Source: Neisseriaceae bacterium
GTDB lineage: Bacteria > Pseudomonadota > Gammaproteobacteria > Burkholderiales > Neisseriaceae
Length of the DNA: 64,000 nucleotides
Direction: 5' to 3'
NCBI GenBank assembly: GCA_017458185.1
Contig: JAFTFY010000015.1
Span: 1-64,000, forward strand
Shown here: positions 36,189 to 44,258 of the stretch, one piece after another
How positions within the stretch are numbered: the stretch's first letter is position 1
Layout: every line of letters starts with the position of its first letter
The notes under the pieces: model-generated
Databases searched by the model: none
Seen by the model: only the letters and a program-made list of their open reading frames with translations
What the model was told of the DNA's origin: nothing
Translations under genes and position numbers: made by a program

Positions 36189-36926
36189 CTAACCCATAAA
36201 CAAGCCGCCATTGCAAGCAAAATTAGCACCTGTGGTGAAACTCGCGTCTTCGCTGGCAAGCCAAGAAACAATCGACGCAATTTCATGTGGCTGACCCAAG
36301 CGTTTTACAGGAATAGTTGCCACAATTTTTTCCAAAATATCAGGACGAATGGCGGTTACCATATCCGTGCCGATATAGCCTGGACTCACCGTATTCACCG
36401 TAACCCCTTTGCTTGCCACTTCTTGTGCCAGAGCCATTGCAAAACCGTGCATACCTGCTTTGGCGGCAGAATAATTGGTTTGCCCCGCTTGACCTTTTTG
36501 TCCATTGACCGAACTCATTTGAATAATGCGTCCCCAGCCGCGTTCCACCATATCGGCAATCACCTGCTTGGTTACATTAAACATACTGCCCAAGTTTGTA
36601 TCAATCACCGCTTGCCAATCTTCGTGGGTCATTTTCATAAACATACGGTCGCGTGTAATGCCTGCGTTATTCACCAACACATCAATCGCTCCGTGCTGTT
36701 CTTTGGCAAGCGCAAACGCATCGACTGTGGATTGCCAATCTGCCACATTGCCCACGCTGTGATAAAACACAAAACCATCGGCTTTTTGTTCGTCCAACCA
36801 TTTTTGATAATCGCGAGTAGGACCACAACCCGCAATCACTTTAAAACCGTCTTGGTACAAACGGCGGCAAATAGCCGTTCCAATACCCCCCATACCCCCT
36901 GTTACATACGCGACTTTTTGAGTCAT
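36189..36926 (-). CDS. phaB: Acetoacetyl-CoA reductase (SDR family, PhaB type)
   Basis: The 245-residue short-chain dehydrogenase matches Cupriavidus PhaB closely. It has VTGGMGGIGTAICRRL (NADPH site), GCGPTRDYQKWLDEQKA, NVADWQSTVDAF, NNAGITRDRMF, the catalytic YSAAK after SSVNGQKGQAGQTN, VNTVSPGYIGTDMV and the final NGGLFMG. It would reduce acetoacetyl-CoA to (R)-3-hydroxybutyryl-CoA for polyhydroxyalkanoate synthesis. No phaA or phaC is in the window, so a role in PHA storage is inferred from similarity only. A FabG-like role is the alternative, but the PhaB-specific signatures argue against it. Confidence 0.9.
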   Translation of the reverse strand: MTQKVAYVTGGMGGIGTAICRRLYQDGFKVIAGCGPTRDYQKWLDEQKADGFVFYHSVGNVADWQSTVDAFALAKEQHGAIDVLVNNAGITRDRMFMKMTHEDWQAVIDTNLGSMFNVTKQVIADMVERGWGRIIQMSSVNGQKGQAGQTNYSAAKAGMHGFAMALAQEVASKGVTVNTVSPGYIGTDMVTAIRPDILEKIVATIPVKRLGQPHEIASIVSWLASEDASFTTGANFACNGGLFMG

Positions 36927-37077
36927 TTCTGTTCTCCTTAATTTTCGTCAAAAATGGAAACGCTGAAAACATCTTGTTATCATCAGCGTGAATCAAGTCT
37001 AAATAAGCCTATCAGAAAAATCAATGTGATTTTGTTGTGCGGTGAAACAAGCACAGCAAACGATTTGCCTTTATTTT

Positions 37078-37184
37078 TATAGTTAATTCAGACCAAACGA
37101 AGCCAAGACGGCGAAGACGCAGACAGTATAACTAATACGGCAAGTCGAGCCAACGCAGGATAATTTTGGTATGAATTGACTATA
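37078..37184. repeat. Correia-like element, 107 bp
   Basis: It starts TATAGTTAATTCAGACCA and ends with a near complement (TGGTATGAATTGACTATA). The interior GACGGCGAAGACGCAGACAG, then TATAACTAATACGGCAAG and CGAGCCAACGC, follows the classic Correia element order. The TA target duplication is at the ends. It lies in the divergent gap between phaB and the methyltransferase gene. Confidence 0.8.
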
Positions 37185-37347
37185 TCAATAAGTCATCGGG
37201 TTTTTAGGCAGCCTGAAAAAATTGGAATAAAAACGCAATGCCACAATAACGCTGTGTGGCATTGTGTTGTGCCTTATGGCAAAATGGAGTTGTTGCGATT
37301 TTTAATCACGAAACTTTTCAGGCAGCCTATGAAACAAAGGAACAACG

Positions 37348-37941
37348 ATGAATACACTGCCCCATAACATTTTGACTTTTGTCCATTCCTTGCTTTCGCA
37401 ACACTTGAAAACAGGTGATTGTGTGGCAGATTGCACCGCTGGCAACGGTAACGATACGCTTTTTTTGGCTGAAACTGTGGGCAAAACGGGGAAAATTTGG
37501 GCGTTTGATATTCAAGAAGTCGCCCTACACAACACCCGCCAACGCTTGCAAGACGCAGGATTAAGTGAGCCTGTTGAACTGATTTTAGACGGACACCAAA
37601 ATATAGACCAGCACATTCAACAACCATTGGACGCAGTGATGTTTAATTTAGGCTACTTGCCACAGGGCGATAAACATTGCACCACACAAACGGATAGCAC
37701 CCTAATAGCAATAAAAAAGTCTTTGAAATTATTAAGAAAAAATGGCATATTAAGCGTGGTTTTGTATGGCGGACATGCGGCAGGTGTGGCTGAATGTGCG
37801 GCAATAGAACAATTTTCAGGCAGCCTTAAACAACAGGATTATGATATTTTGCGTTATCAGTTTGCCAACCGCCCAAAAACCGCCCCTTATGCTTTGATTT
37901 TTCGTAAAATGACTGATGAAATTATTTTTCAGGCAGCCTGA
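37348..37941 (+). CDS. Class I SAM-dependent methyltransferase, YtqB/MnmM-like
   Basis: The 197-residue protein has the SAM-binding motif DCTAGNGNDTLFLAE, an acidic strand end (IWAFDIQ) and NLGYLPQGDKHCTTQTDSTL, the hallmark of the YtqB/MnmM group. That group methylates 5-aminomethyl-2-thiouridine in tRNA of some bacteria. AAAGGAAC precedes the ATG. The last codons TTT CAG GCA GCC TGA (FQAA-stop) are a DUS. The next gene starts 27 bp later and is also an RNA-modifying enzyme. The exact substrate is inferred from family resemblance. Confidence 0.82.
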   Translation: MNTLPHNILTFVHSLLSQHLKTGDCVADCTAGNGNDTLFLAETVGKTGKIWAFDIQEVALHNTRQRLQDAGLSEPVELILDGHQNIDQHIQQPLDAVMFNLGYLPQGDKHCTTQTDSTLIAIKKSLKLLRKNGILSVVLYGGHAAGVAECAAIEQFSGSLKQQDYDILRYQFANRPKTAPYALIFRKMTDEIIFQAA

Positions 37942-37968
37942 AAATAATATAACCATTTGAAATAAAAT

Positions 37969-38532
37969 ATGTTAATAGCCTTTAACAAACCTTTTGGCGT
38001 GATTTGTCAATTTTCGCCTGACGGCAAGCATAAAACGCTTAAAGATTATATTAACCTGCCGAATGTATATCCTGCTGGGCGTTTGGATACCGACAGCGAA
38101 GGCTTGTTGTTGCTGACTGATAACGGGGCATTGCAACACAAAATCACGCACCCCAAACGCCATATTGCCAAAACTTATTTAGCCCAAGTCGAAGGTGTGG
38201 CGACTGACAATCATCTTGCTTTATTTCGTCAAGGTATTGAATTAAAAGAATTTAAAACCAAACCTGCGATTACTCAAATTATCAGCGAGCCACAATGGCT
38301 GTGGCAACGAGAGCCGCACATTCGCTACCGCAAAAGCGTGCCAGACACATGGTTACAAATCACCATAAAAGAGGGTAAAAACCGCCAAGTGCGGCGAATG
38401 TGTGCGGCTGTGGGCTTACCCTGCCTGCGTTTGGTGCGTTGCCAAATCGGAGCGTTGCATATACAAGACCTAAATTTAGGCTTGGGCGAATGGTGCGAAG
38501 TGTTGGAAAAACAACTATTTCAGGCTGCCTGA
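37969..38532 (+). CDS. rluE: 23S rRNA pseudouridine synthase, RluE-like
   Basis: The 187-residue protein lacks the S4 domain and has the RsuA/RluE catalytic motif PAGRLDTDSEGLLLLT (catalytic Asp in GRLD), FNKPFGVICQF and KEGKNRQVRRMCAAVGLPCLRLVR. Size and motifs fit RluE, which modifies U2457 of 23S rRNA. No clear ribosome site precedes the ATG. Translation may be coupled to the preceding methyltransferase. The C-terminus FQAA-stop is again a DUS. Confidence 0.9.
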   Translation: MLIAFNKPFGVICQFSPDGKHKTLKDYINLPNVYPAGRLDTDSEGLLLLTDNGALQHKITHPKRHIAKTYLAQVEGVATDNHLALFRQGIELKEFKTKPAITQIISEPQWLWQREPHIRYRKSVPDTWLQITIKEGKNRQVRRMCAAVGLPCLRLVRCQIGALHIQDLNLGLGEWCEVLEKQLFQAA

Positions 38533-38618
38533 ATATTGATATAACGATTGTAATTATATCAGTTTTGATATAAACTCTATTCCCTATAAAAAATTTATTA
38601 TGAGAACTCTATAACTTT

Positions 38619-38946
38619 ATGAAAGATTTAATATTTTTAGGCAACTCATTAGAATGTGTGCGAAATTTTCCGCCGAGCGTGAAAAATCAAGCGGGTTATT
38701 CCTTGCACTTAATTCAAAATGGCGGTAGAGCCGTTGATGAGAAACCATTTAAGACCGTTGGGCAGGGTGAATGAAATTCGTATTCGAGATAAAAATGGAG
38801 CGTTTCGTATTATGTATGTTGCCAAATTTCTTGACGCAGTTTATGTTCTACACGCTTTTCAGAAAAAGACGCAAAAAACTGCCAAAGCCGATATAGAACT
38901 GGCACGACAACGCTATTTGTGGTTGATTTCATCAAGAAAGGAATAA
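38619..38946 (+). pseudogene. HigB/Gp49-like toxin gene with a frameshift
   Basis: Frame one from the ATG at 38619 encodes MKDLIFLGNSLECVRNFPPS and continues to KPFKTVGQGE, stopping at 38772. The +1 frame carries on at VNEIRIRDKNGAFRIMYVAKF, then VLHAFQKKTQKTAKADIELARQRY, to the stop at 38946. Together these make a full-length phage-derived Gp49-like/HigB toxin of about 109 residues. The break lies at GGGCAGGGTGAATG (38760-38773), consistent with a 1-nt gain or 2-nt loss. Only the C-terminal part has an unbroken frame (from 38719). It is followed three bases later by the HTH partner gene. A sequencing error or programmed shift is possible but unproven. Confidence 0.78.
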
Positions 38947-38949
38947 TAA

Positions 38950-39228
38950 ATGGAACAAACAAAAGTCAAATCCGTGTGGAACGCCATTTGCGACACACCA
39001 CAAGATGCAGCAAATTTTCGCATTCGTGCTGAATTGATGAGCGAAATTACACAAATCATCAAAGCCAAACACTGGACACAAACCGTTGCTGCTAAAAAAT
39101 GTGGCTTAACACAACCCAGAATGAACGATTTGCTTACAGGAAAAATCGATAAATTTTCCATAGACGCATTGGTTAATATTTCTGAACAATTAGGCGGACA
39201 TATTACAATGTCTTTTCAGGCTGCCTGA
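38950..39228 (+). CDS. XRE-family HTH antitoxin (HigA-like)
   Basis: The 92-residue protein has a helix-turn-helix (WTQTVAAKKCGLTQPRMNDLLTGKID, about 40-66) and the N-terminal extension typical of antitoxins paired with Gp49-like toxins. AAGGAATAA precedes the ATG. It lies 3 bp after the frameshifted toxin gene, so it may now be an orphan antitoxin. Its last codons FQAA-stop are a DUS (about 39213-39230). It likely represses its own operon. Confidence 0.85.
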   Translation: MEQTKVKSVWNAICDTPQDAANFRIRAELMSEITQIIKAKHWTQTVAAKKCGLTQPRMNDLLTGKIDKFSIDALVNISEQLGGHITMSFQAA

Positions 39229-39317
39229 AACAATTTTTTGCACTGCCATTCTCCGTAGTTAGGGGATTGCTTTGCAAAGGCTCGTAATGACAGTAATTTT
39301 TTCAGGCAGCCTGAAAA

Positions 39318-39348
39318 AAAACGGCACTGCCCAACGCAATGCCGTTTT
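39318..39348. terminator. Bidirectional terminator between HTH gene and ABC lipoprotein gene
   Basis: AAAACGGCA and TGCCGTTTT pair around a 13-nt loop, with A-run and T-run flanks. It serves the convergent genes on both sides. A DUS precedes it at about 39299-39315. Confidence 0.75.
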
Positions 39349-39366
39349 ATTGTCTATCAATAAAAA

Positions 39367-40395
39367 TTATTTCGCCGCGTCTTCAACTACTTTTTGTGCG
39401 GATTGAATTAAATCTGCTGATAATTCAATACCTTGCACTTTGGCGTGATTAGGGCTGACATGCAGGTCTAATTTTTCCATAGTGCGGGGTTTAATGTCGC
39501 CTGCTTTCGCACCATTCAAAATATCGGCGGCAATTTTGCCTGTTTCACGACCCACTTCTTTATAATTTACGCCCAAAGCAGCCACTGCACCGCGTGGCAC
39601 GGAGTCGGTGTCGGACGCAACCAAAGGAATTTGCACTTCTTTGGCGGCTTGATACATCGACTCGTAAGCCGATACCACATTGTTATCCAAAGAAGTGTAA
39701 ATCAAATCTGCTTTACCTTTCAAGGACTTGGTTGCATTAGGAATATCAACCGTTTTTTCCGCAGACTTGGCAACCACTTTAATGCCTTGCGGTTCTAACA
39801 ATTCGGTCAGTTGTTTTAAGACAATCGTGGAATTAACTTCACCAGGGCTATACACATAACCCACTGATTTCAAATTAGGAACCACTTTTTTCATTAAGTC
39901 AATTTGTGGCTCTAATGGCAATAAGTCGGATACGCCTGTTACATTCGTGCCAGACGCTTCCCAAGACGGCACTAATTTGGCTTCCACAGGGTCGGTTACC
40001 GCAGAGAATACCAAAGGAATGGTGTCGGTGTTGGCTTTAATGGCTTGGGCAGACGGTGTGGCAATGGCGATAATCACATCAGGATTGCTGCCGACAAACT
40101 GTTTGGCAATTTGCGAAGCCGTGCCTGCATTGCCTTGTGCCGATTGAAAATTCACTTTCAAATTTTCGCCTTCTTTGAAACCTTGTTCGGCTAATTCTTC
40201 AATCACGCCTTGACGCACCAAGTTCAAAGCGGGGTGTTCCACAAACGAAGTAATCGCCACTTGTTTGACCACAGCAGGAGCAGGTGTATCGGGCGTAGCA
40301 GGAGCAGGGGCGGCGGCTTGTTCAGACGGCGAGCAAGCAGTTAAAAATCCCGCCGCAATCAGCGATACGGGCAACAGTTTGCGTAAGATGTTCAT
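39367..40395 (-). CDS. ABC transporter substrate-binding lipoprotein (TrpX/ABC_sub_bind family)
   Basis: The ATG at 40393-40395 is used (AAGGATTG upstream). The TTG one codon earlier is unlikely. The 342-residue product begins MNILRKLLPVSLIAAGFLTAC, a lipoprotein signal (lipidated Cys about 21), then an Ala/Pro-rich linker. The periplasmic binding domain has VAITSFVEHPALNLVRQGVIEEL, AQGNAGTASQIAKQF, IAIATPSAQAI and TDSVPRGAVAALGVNY. This is PF04392, whose members include tryptophan/tyrosine-binding TrpX. No permease or ATPase gene is adjacent, which is unusual for the family. Confidence 0.88.
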   Translation of the reverse strand: MNILRKLLPVSLIAAGFLTACSPSEQAAAPAPATPDTPAPAVVKQVAITSFVEHPALNLVRQGVIEELAEQGFKEGENLKVNFQSAQGNAGTASQIAKQFVGSNPDVIIAIATPSAQAIKANTDTIPLVFSAVTDPVEAKLVPSWEASGTNVTGVSDLLPLEPQIDLMKKVVPNLKSVGYVYSPGEVNSTIVLKQLTELLEPQGIKVVAKSAEKTVDIPNATKSLKGKADLIYTSLDNNVVSAYESMYQAAKEVQIPLVASDTDSVPRGAVAALGVNYKEVGRETGKIAADILNGAKAGDIKPRTMEKLDLHVSPNHAKVQGIELSADLIQSAQKVVEDAAK

Positions 40396-40623
40396 CAAGC
40401 AATCCTTTTATCAGTTACAAAAATTTTTTAATTATAAGCGTTTTTATGCGGTTTGTGCAGTCATTATTGTTCTTAAATAAGCGTTCAGGCAGCCTGAAAA
40501 TACATAACCCAATCCACATTAAATAAAAACTATCTCTTTAATTTATCATTTTCTGCTTGTCGAAAAAGAAAAAATAGCCCATAGTACGCCCTTTTATAGC
40601 AAACATATTTTCAGGAGTAATAA

Positions 40624-41241
40624 ATGGCAGTATTAGTTGCAAAACCCGCCCCATTCTTTTGTTGCGACAACAAAACATTCCCCGCTGTTTTGGGCAATGG
40701 CGAAATTGTTGAAGATTTCAACTTCAAAAAAGCCACACAAGGCAAATACACCGTTGTTTTCTTTTATCCAATGGACTTTACCTTTGTTTGTCCGTCTGAA
40801 ATTTTGGCGTTCAACAACCGTTTGGAAGAGTTCAAACAACGCAATGTAGAATTGATTTCCGTTTCTATCGACAGCCAATTCACCCACAACGCATGGCGTG
40901 AAACCCCTGTGGAAAAAGGCGGTATCGGCAAAGTAGGCTTTACGATGGTTGCCGATGTCAAAGGCGAAATCATTCGTGCCTACGATGTGGAAAGCGAAGG
41001 CGGCGTGGCATTCCGTGGTTCGTTCTTAATCGACAAAAACGGCGTGGTACAACACCAAGTAGTCAATAATCTGCCTTTGGGTCGCAATGTTGATGAAATG
41101 TTGCGAATGATTGACGCTTTGCAATTTACCGAAGAAAACGGCGAAGTCTGCCCCGCAGGCTGGCACAAAGGCGAAGCAGGTATGAAACCAAATGCAGCAG
41201 GCGTGGCTTCTTACTTGGCAAGCAATGCTCAAAAATTGTAA
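40624..41241 (+). CDS. Typical 2-Cys peroxiredoxin (AhpC/Prx1)
   Basis: The 205-residue protein has the peroxidatic Cys56 in DFTFVCPSE and the resolving Cys176 in EVCPAGW. PMDFTFVCP, GGIGKVGFTMVAD and FRGSFLIDKNGVV are typical of Prx1/AhpC. It reduces hydrogen peroxide and organic peroxides using thioredoxin or AhpF-like donors. No ahpF is adjacent. TTCAGGAGTAATAA precedes the ATG and a terminator follows. It appears monocistronic, and no OxyR site was recognised. Confidence 0.94.
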   Translation: MAVLVAKPAPFFCCDNKTFPAVLGNGEIVEDFNFKKATQGKYTVVFFYPMDFTFVCPSEILAFNNRLEEFKQRNVELISVSIDSQFTHNAWRETPVEKGGIGKVGFTMVADVKGEIIRAYDVESEGGVAFRGSFLIDKNGVVQHQVVNNLPLGRNVDEMLRMIDALQFTEENGEVCPAGWHKGEAGMKPNAAGVASYLASNAQKL

Positions 41242-41256
41242 TTAGCTTTTATGGCA

Positions 41257-41284
41257 AAAAGCACCGTAATAGGTGCTTTTTTTA
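41257..41284 (+). terminator. Rho-independent terminator of the peroxiredoxin gene
   Basis: AAAAGCACC and GGTGCTTTT pair around GTAATA, followed by T residues and then a DUS. Confidence 0.85.
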
Positions 41285-41423
41285 TTTTCAGGCAGCCTGA
41301 AAGGCAGTTGCCCACCGTAACGACAAAAAGCAATATCGGCACGCTGAAAGATAAAAATCAATGCCTATGGCGTTGTGGTGGGCAAGACGGCATTTCGTTT
41401 TAGAAAGTTTTACAGGAGTTTTT

Positions 41424-41529
41424 TATAGTCGTTTCAGAGCAAAAGCATGCAAGGCAACGAGCCTACGACAGTATAAATCACACGGCAAGGCGAAGTAACG
41501 CCGCAGGGTTTTGTTATGAAACGACGATA
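41424..41529. repeat. Correia-like element, 106 bp
   Basis: The ends TATAGTCGTTTCA and its near complement (TGAAACGACGATA) enclose GCAAGGCAACGAGCCTACGA, then CAGTATAAATCACACGGCAA and GGCGAAGTAACGCCGCAGGG. The internal order mirrors the Neisseria Correia element, while the terminal repeat differs. Confidence 0.8.
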
Positions 41530-41530
41530 C

Positions 41531-41654
41531 TGTCATTGCGAGACTTGAACGAGAGTTCAAGTCGTGGCAATCTCCCAACTACGAAGAACACACCGAATGA
41601 TTACCGCCGTAGGGTGGGCTTGCCAGCCCACCGACAACGCCGATAGGCGTTGTC
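41531..41654. repeat. CATTGCGAG cassette plus two further palindromes
   Basis: TGTCATTGCGA and CGTGGCAATCTC frame the palindrome 41542-41563 (GACTTGAAC, GAGA, GTTCAAGTC). Downstream are 41613-41632 (GGTGGGCT, TGCC, AGCCCACC) and the abutting 41633-41654 (GACAACGCC, GATA, GGCGTTGTC). Confidence 0.8.
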
Positions 41655-41864
41655 GTTAAACAATTTCAGGCAACCTAAATCATTTTCTTTGATTATTTTA
41701 CACCGCTCTTATCGGCGTGGTTTGATAGGCTGGCAAGCCCACCCTACGACATTTCTGTTTTTGATTTGCGTTTTCAGGCAGCCTGAAAGACCGAAAAAGC
41801 TACATTCAGTTAAAATTAAGATTAAGTAAAAACAAGGCATTGCGATAAAATTCATCATCGTTTA

Positions 41865-41893
41865 TTGACATAACGCAAGGTTTATATTATTCT
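41865..41893 (+). promoter_or_regulatory. Candidate sigma-70 promoter of the atp operon
   Basis: TTGACA at 41865-41870 and TATTCT at 41888-41893 are separated by 17 bp, ahead of atpB at 41974. A DUS follows in the leader. The match is by eye only. Confidence 0.5.
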
Positions 41894-41973
41894 TCACAGG
41901 TTTTATTAGTGTAAATTATTTCAGGCTGCCTGAAAAAGTGGGCAGTTGATAATTTCAATCTTGGAATCAAATT

Positions 41974-42837
41974 ATGGCAACAGAACACGAAGCAATGTCA
42001 GGTGCAGAATACATCAAACACCACTTGGTGCATTTTAGCAATCAAAGTACGCCACAAACAAACATCATTGATTTTAATTATCTTAACTTGGACAGCATTA
42101 TTCTTTCCATTGTTTTAGGCGGTTTAGGCTGTTTCTTCTTGTGGCGAGCCGCACAAAAAGCGTCATCTGGCAAGCCAAGTCGTTTTCTTGCTGCTGTTGA
42201 AATTTTGATTGAATGGGTGGATAAATCCAGTAAAGACATTATTCACAACGAACAAACCCGTAAATTGGTGTCGCCTTTGGCTCTGACTGTGTTCGTGTGG
42301 ATTTTTTTAATGAACGCTATGGATTTGTTGCCTGTGGATTTACTGCCGTGGGCGTGGCAGCACATTACGGGCGACCATCACGCTTATTTGCGTGTTGTGC
42401 CGACTGCGGACATTAACACGCCATTGGCTATGGCGATTGGCGTTTTGGCTTTGTGCCTGTTCTATAATGTTAAAGTCAAAGGCTTGGGCGGCTGGATGCA
42501 CGAAATGCTCACCGCACCCTTTGGTAAAAGCCCATTCTTGTGGGTGTTCAACTTTGTTCTGAATATCATCGAATTTGTTGCCAAAACTGTATCGCACGGC
42601 TTGCGGTTATTCGGCAACATGTACGCAGGCGAACTCGTCTTCTTGCTCATCGCTATGTTAGGCGGTGCTTGGGCAAGCGGCGGCTCGGTAGGTTTTCTTG
42701 ATCCAATCTTATACATTGGTCATATCTTGGCAGGTGCGGTGTGGGCGATTTTCCACATTCTGATTATCCTGTTGCAAGCATTCATCTTTATGACACTGGC
42801 ATTGGTATATATTGGACAAGCCCACGATTCACACTAA
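41974..42837 (+). CDS. atpB: F1Fo ATP synthase subunit a
   Basis: The 287-residue membrane protein of the Fo sector has about five or six helices. The essential half-channel arginine is in SHGLRLFGNMYAGE. Others are NAMDLLPVDLLPW and the final helix LQAFIFMTLALVYIGQAH. It is the first gene of the complete atpBEFHAGDC operon here. Confidence 0.96.
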   Translation: MATEHEAMSGAEYIKHHLVHFSNQSTPQTNIIDFNYLNLDSIILSIVLGGLGCFFLWRAAQKASSGKPSRFLAAVEILIEWVDKSSKDIIHNEQTRKLVSPLALTVFVWIFLMNAMDLLPVDLLPWAWQHITGDHHAYLRVVPTADINTPLAMAIGVLALCLFYNVKVKGLGGWMHEMLTAPFGKSPFLWVFNFVLNIIEFVAKTVSHGLRLFGNMYAGELVFLLIAMLGGAWASGGSVGFLDPILYIGHILAGAVWAIFHILIILLQAFIFMTLALVYIGQAHDSH

Positions 42838-42889
42838 TGGTGTGTGTGGCACAAGTTTTGACTGAGTGTTATCCCAAACGCTTGGTTAA

Positions 42890-43180
<291 letters not shown>

Positions 43181-43232
43181 TAGCAATTAACACAAGGTAT
43201 TTATCGATTAACAAACAACGATAGGTGATACC

Positions 43233-43703
43233 GTGAATATCAATGCAACCTTAATTGCACAACTGATTGTCTTTGGTATTTTGGTGTGGTTTACAATGAA
43301 ATTCATTTGGCCGCCCGTTATCAAAGCATTAGATGAGCGTGCAAACAAAATTGCCGAAGGTTTGGCAGCAGCCGAACGCGGCAAGAGTGATTTTGAACAG
43401 GCAGAGAAACGCGTCGCAGCAATTTTAGCCGAAGGTCGCCAGCAAGTAGCCGAAATGGTTGCTAATGCCGACAAACGCGCTGCTGAAATTATGGAAGCCG
43501 CAAAACAACAAGCGTCTGACGAAGCAGCCAAAATTTTGGCTCAAGCCCGTGCTGATGTGGCACAAGAAGCCAACCGTGCGAGAGAAGCGTTACGCAATCA
43601 AGTGGGTATTTTAGCCGTTAAAGGGGCAGAACAAATTTTGCGTCGTGAAATTGACGCAAACGCACATTCTGACCTTTTGGGTGCCTTAAAACAGGAGTTG
43701 TAA
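43233..43703 (+). CDS. atpF: F1Fo ATP synthase subunit b
   Basis: It uses a GTG start at 43233 with AGGTGA upstream. The 156-residue product has an N-terminal membrane helix ([20 protein letters not shown]). A long Ala/Glu/Lys-rich coiled coil (about 35-140) forms the peripheral stalk. The start agrees with the conserved MNINATL N-terminus of Neisseria. Confidence 0.95.
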   Translation: MNINATLIAQLIVFGILVWFTMKFIWPPVIKALDERANKIAEGLAAAERGKSDFEQAEKRVAAILAEGRQQVAEMVANADKRAAEIMEAAKQQASDEAAKILAQARADVAQEANRAREALRNQVGILAVKGAEQILRREIDANAHSDLLGALKQEL

Positions 43704-43706
43704 TTC

Positions 43707-44249
43707 ATGGCTGAGTTCGCAACCGTAGCACGACCGTATGCCAAAGCCCTTTATGGTTTGGCACGACAATATGGTCAAACCCGCGTTTGGGGTGATGATT
43801 TGGCATTGTTGGCAAAAATCGTTGTCGAACCAAAGGTTAGCAAAGTGCTTTCTCGCCCTGAATTGAATCCAACACAGCGTGGCGAAATCCTGCTCAAACT
43901 TTTATCTTCCGAAAAAATGGTTGATAAGCGTTTGCACAATTTCGTATTTGTTCTTTCCGAAAACAATCGTTTAGGCGTTTTGCCTGCTATTTATGAGCAG
44001 TATCGCGACTTTATGTTGTCGGAAGAACAGACACAACAGGTCGTTGTTTATAGTGCGTTCCCTTTATCTGGTGCTGAACAAGCCGATTTGGTTTCCTTGT
44101 TAGAAAATCGTTTGGACACCAAATTACAAGTTCGTGTGGAAGTTGATCCTGCCTTAATTGGCGGTATCAAAATCGAATTTGGCGACCAAGTATTGGATAT
44201 GTCTGTGCAAAACAAATTGAACGCCCTATATGCGGCAGTAACAAATTAG
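43707..44249 (+). CDS. atpH: F1Fo ATP synthase subunit delta
   Basis: The 180-residue OSCP-type subunit links the stalk to F1. The N-terminal ARPYAKALYGLARQYG and C-terminal DPALIGGIKIEFGDQVLDMSV are family signatures. It begins 3 bp after the atpF stop. Confidence 0.95.
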   Translation: MAEFATVARPYAKALYGLARQYGQTRVWGDDLALLAKIVVEPKVSKVLSRPELNPTQRGEILLKLLSSEKMVDKRLHNFVFVLSENNRLGVLPAIYEQYRDFMLSEEQTQQVVVYSAFPLSGAEQADLVSLLENRLDTKLQVRVEVDPALIGGIKIEFGDQVLDMSVQNKLNALYAAVTN

Positions 44250-44258
44250 GAGATTTTC

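Larger units (their letters stand above)
41242..41973. other. Long intergenic region before the ATP synthase operon
   Basis: No gene is seen. In order: terminator 41257-41284, DUS about 41286-41302, Correia-like element 41424-41529, palindrome cassette 41531-41573, GGTGGG hairpin and GATA-loop palindrome 41613-41654, DUS about 41773-41789, a candidate promoter 41865-41893, and a DUS about 41921-41936. An atpI gene, often first in the operon, is not here. Confidence 0.7.

Noticed and set aside
36096..36941. 281-codon plus-strand frame opposite phaB
   Set aside because: It lies antisense to a clearly conserved reductase, its start lies in terminator and DUS sequence, and the translation is His/Cys-rich without any family features.
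41242..41973. A possible atpI gene before atpB
   Set aside because: No membrane-protein frame exists in the region, which is accounted for by repeats and the promoter candidate.
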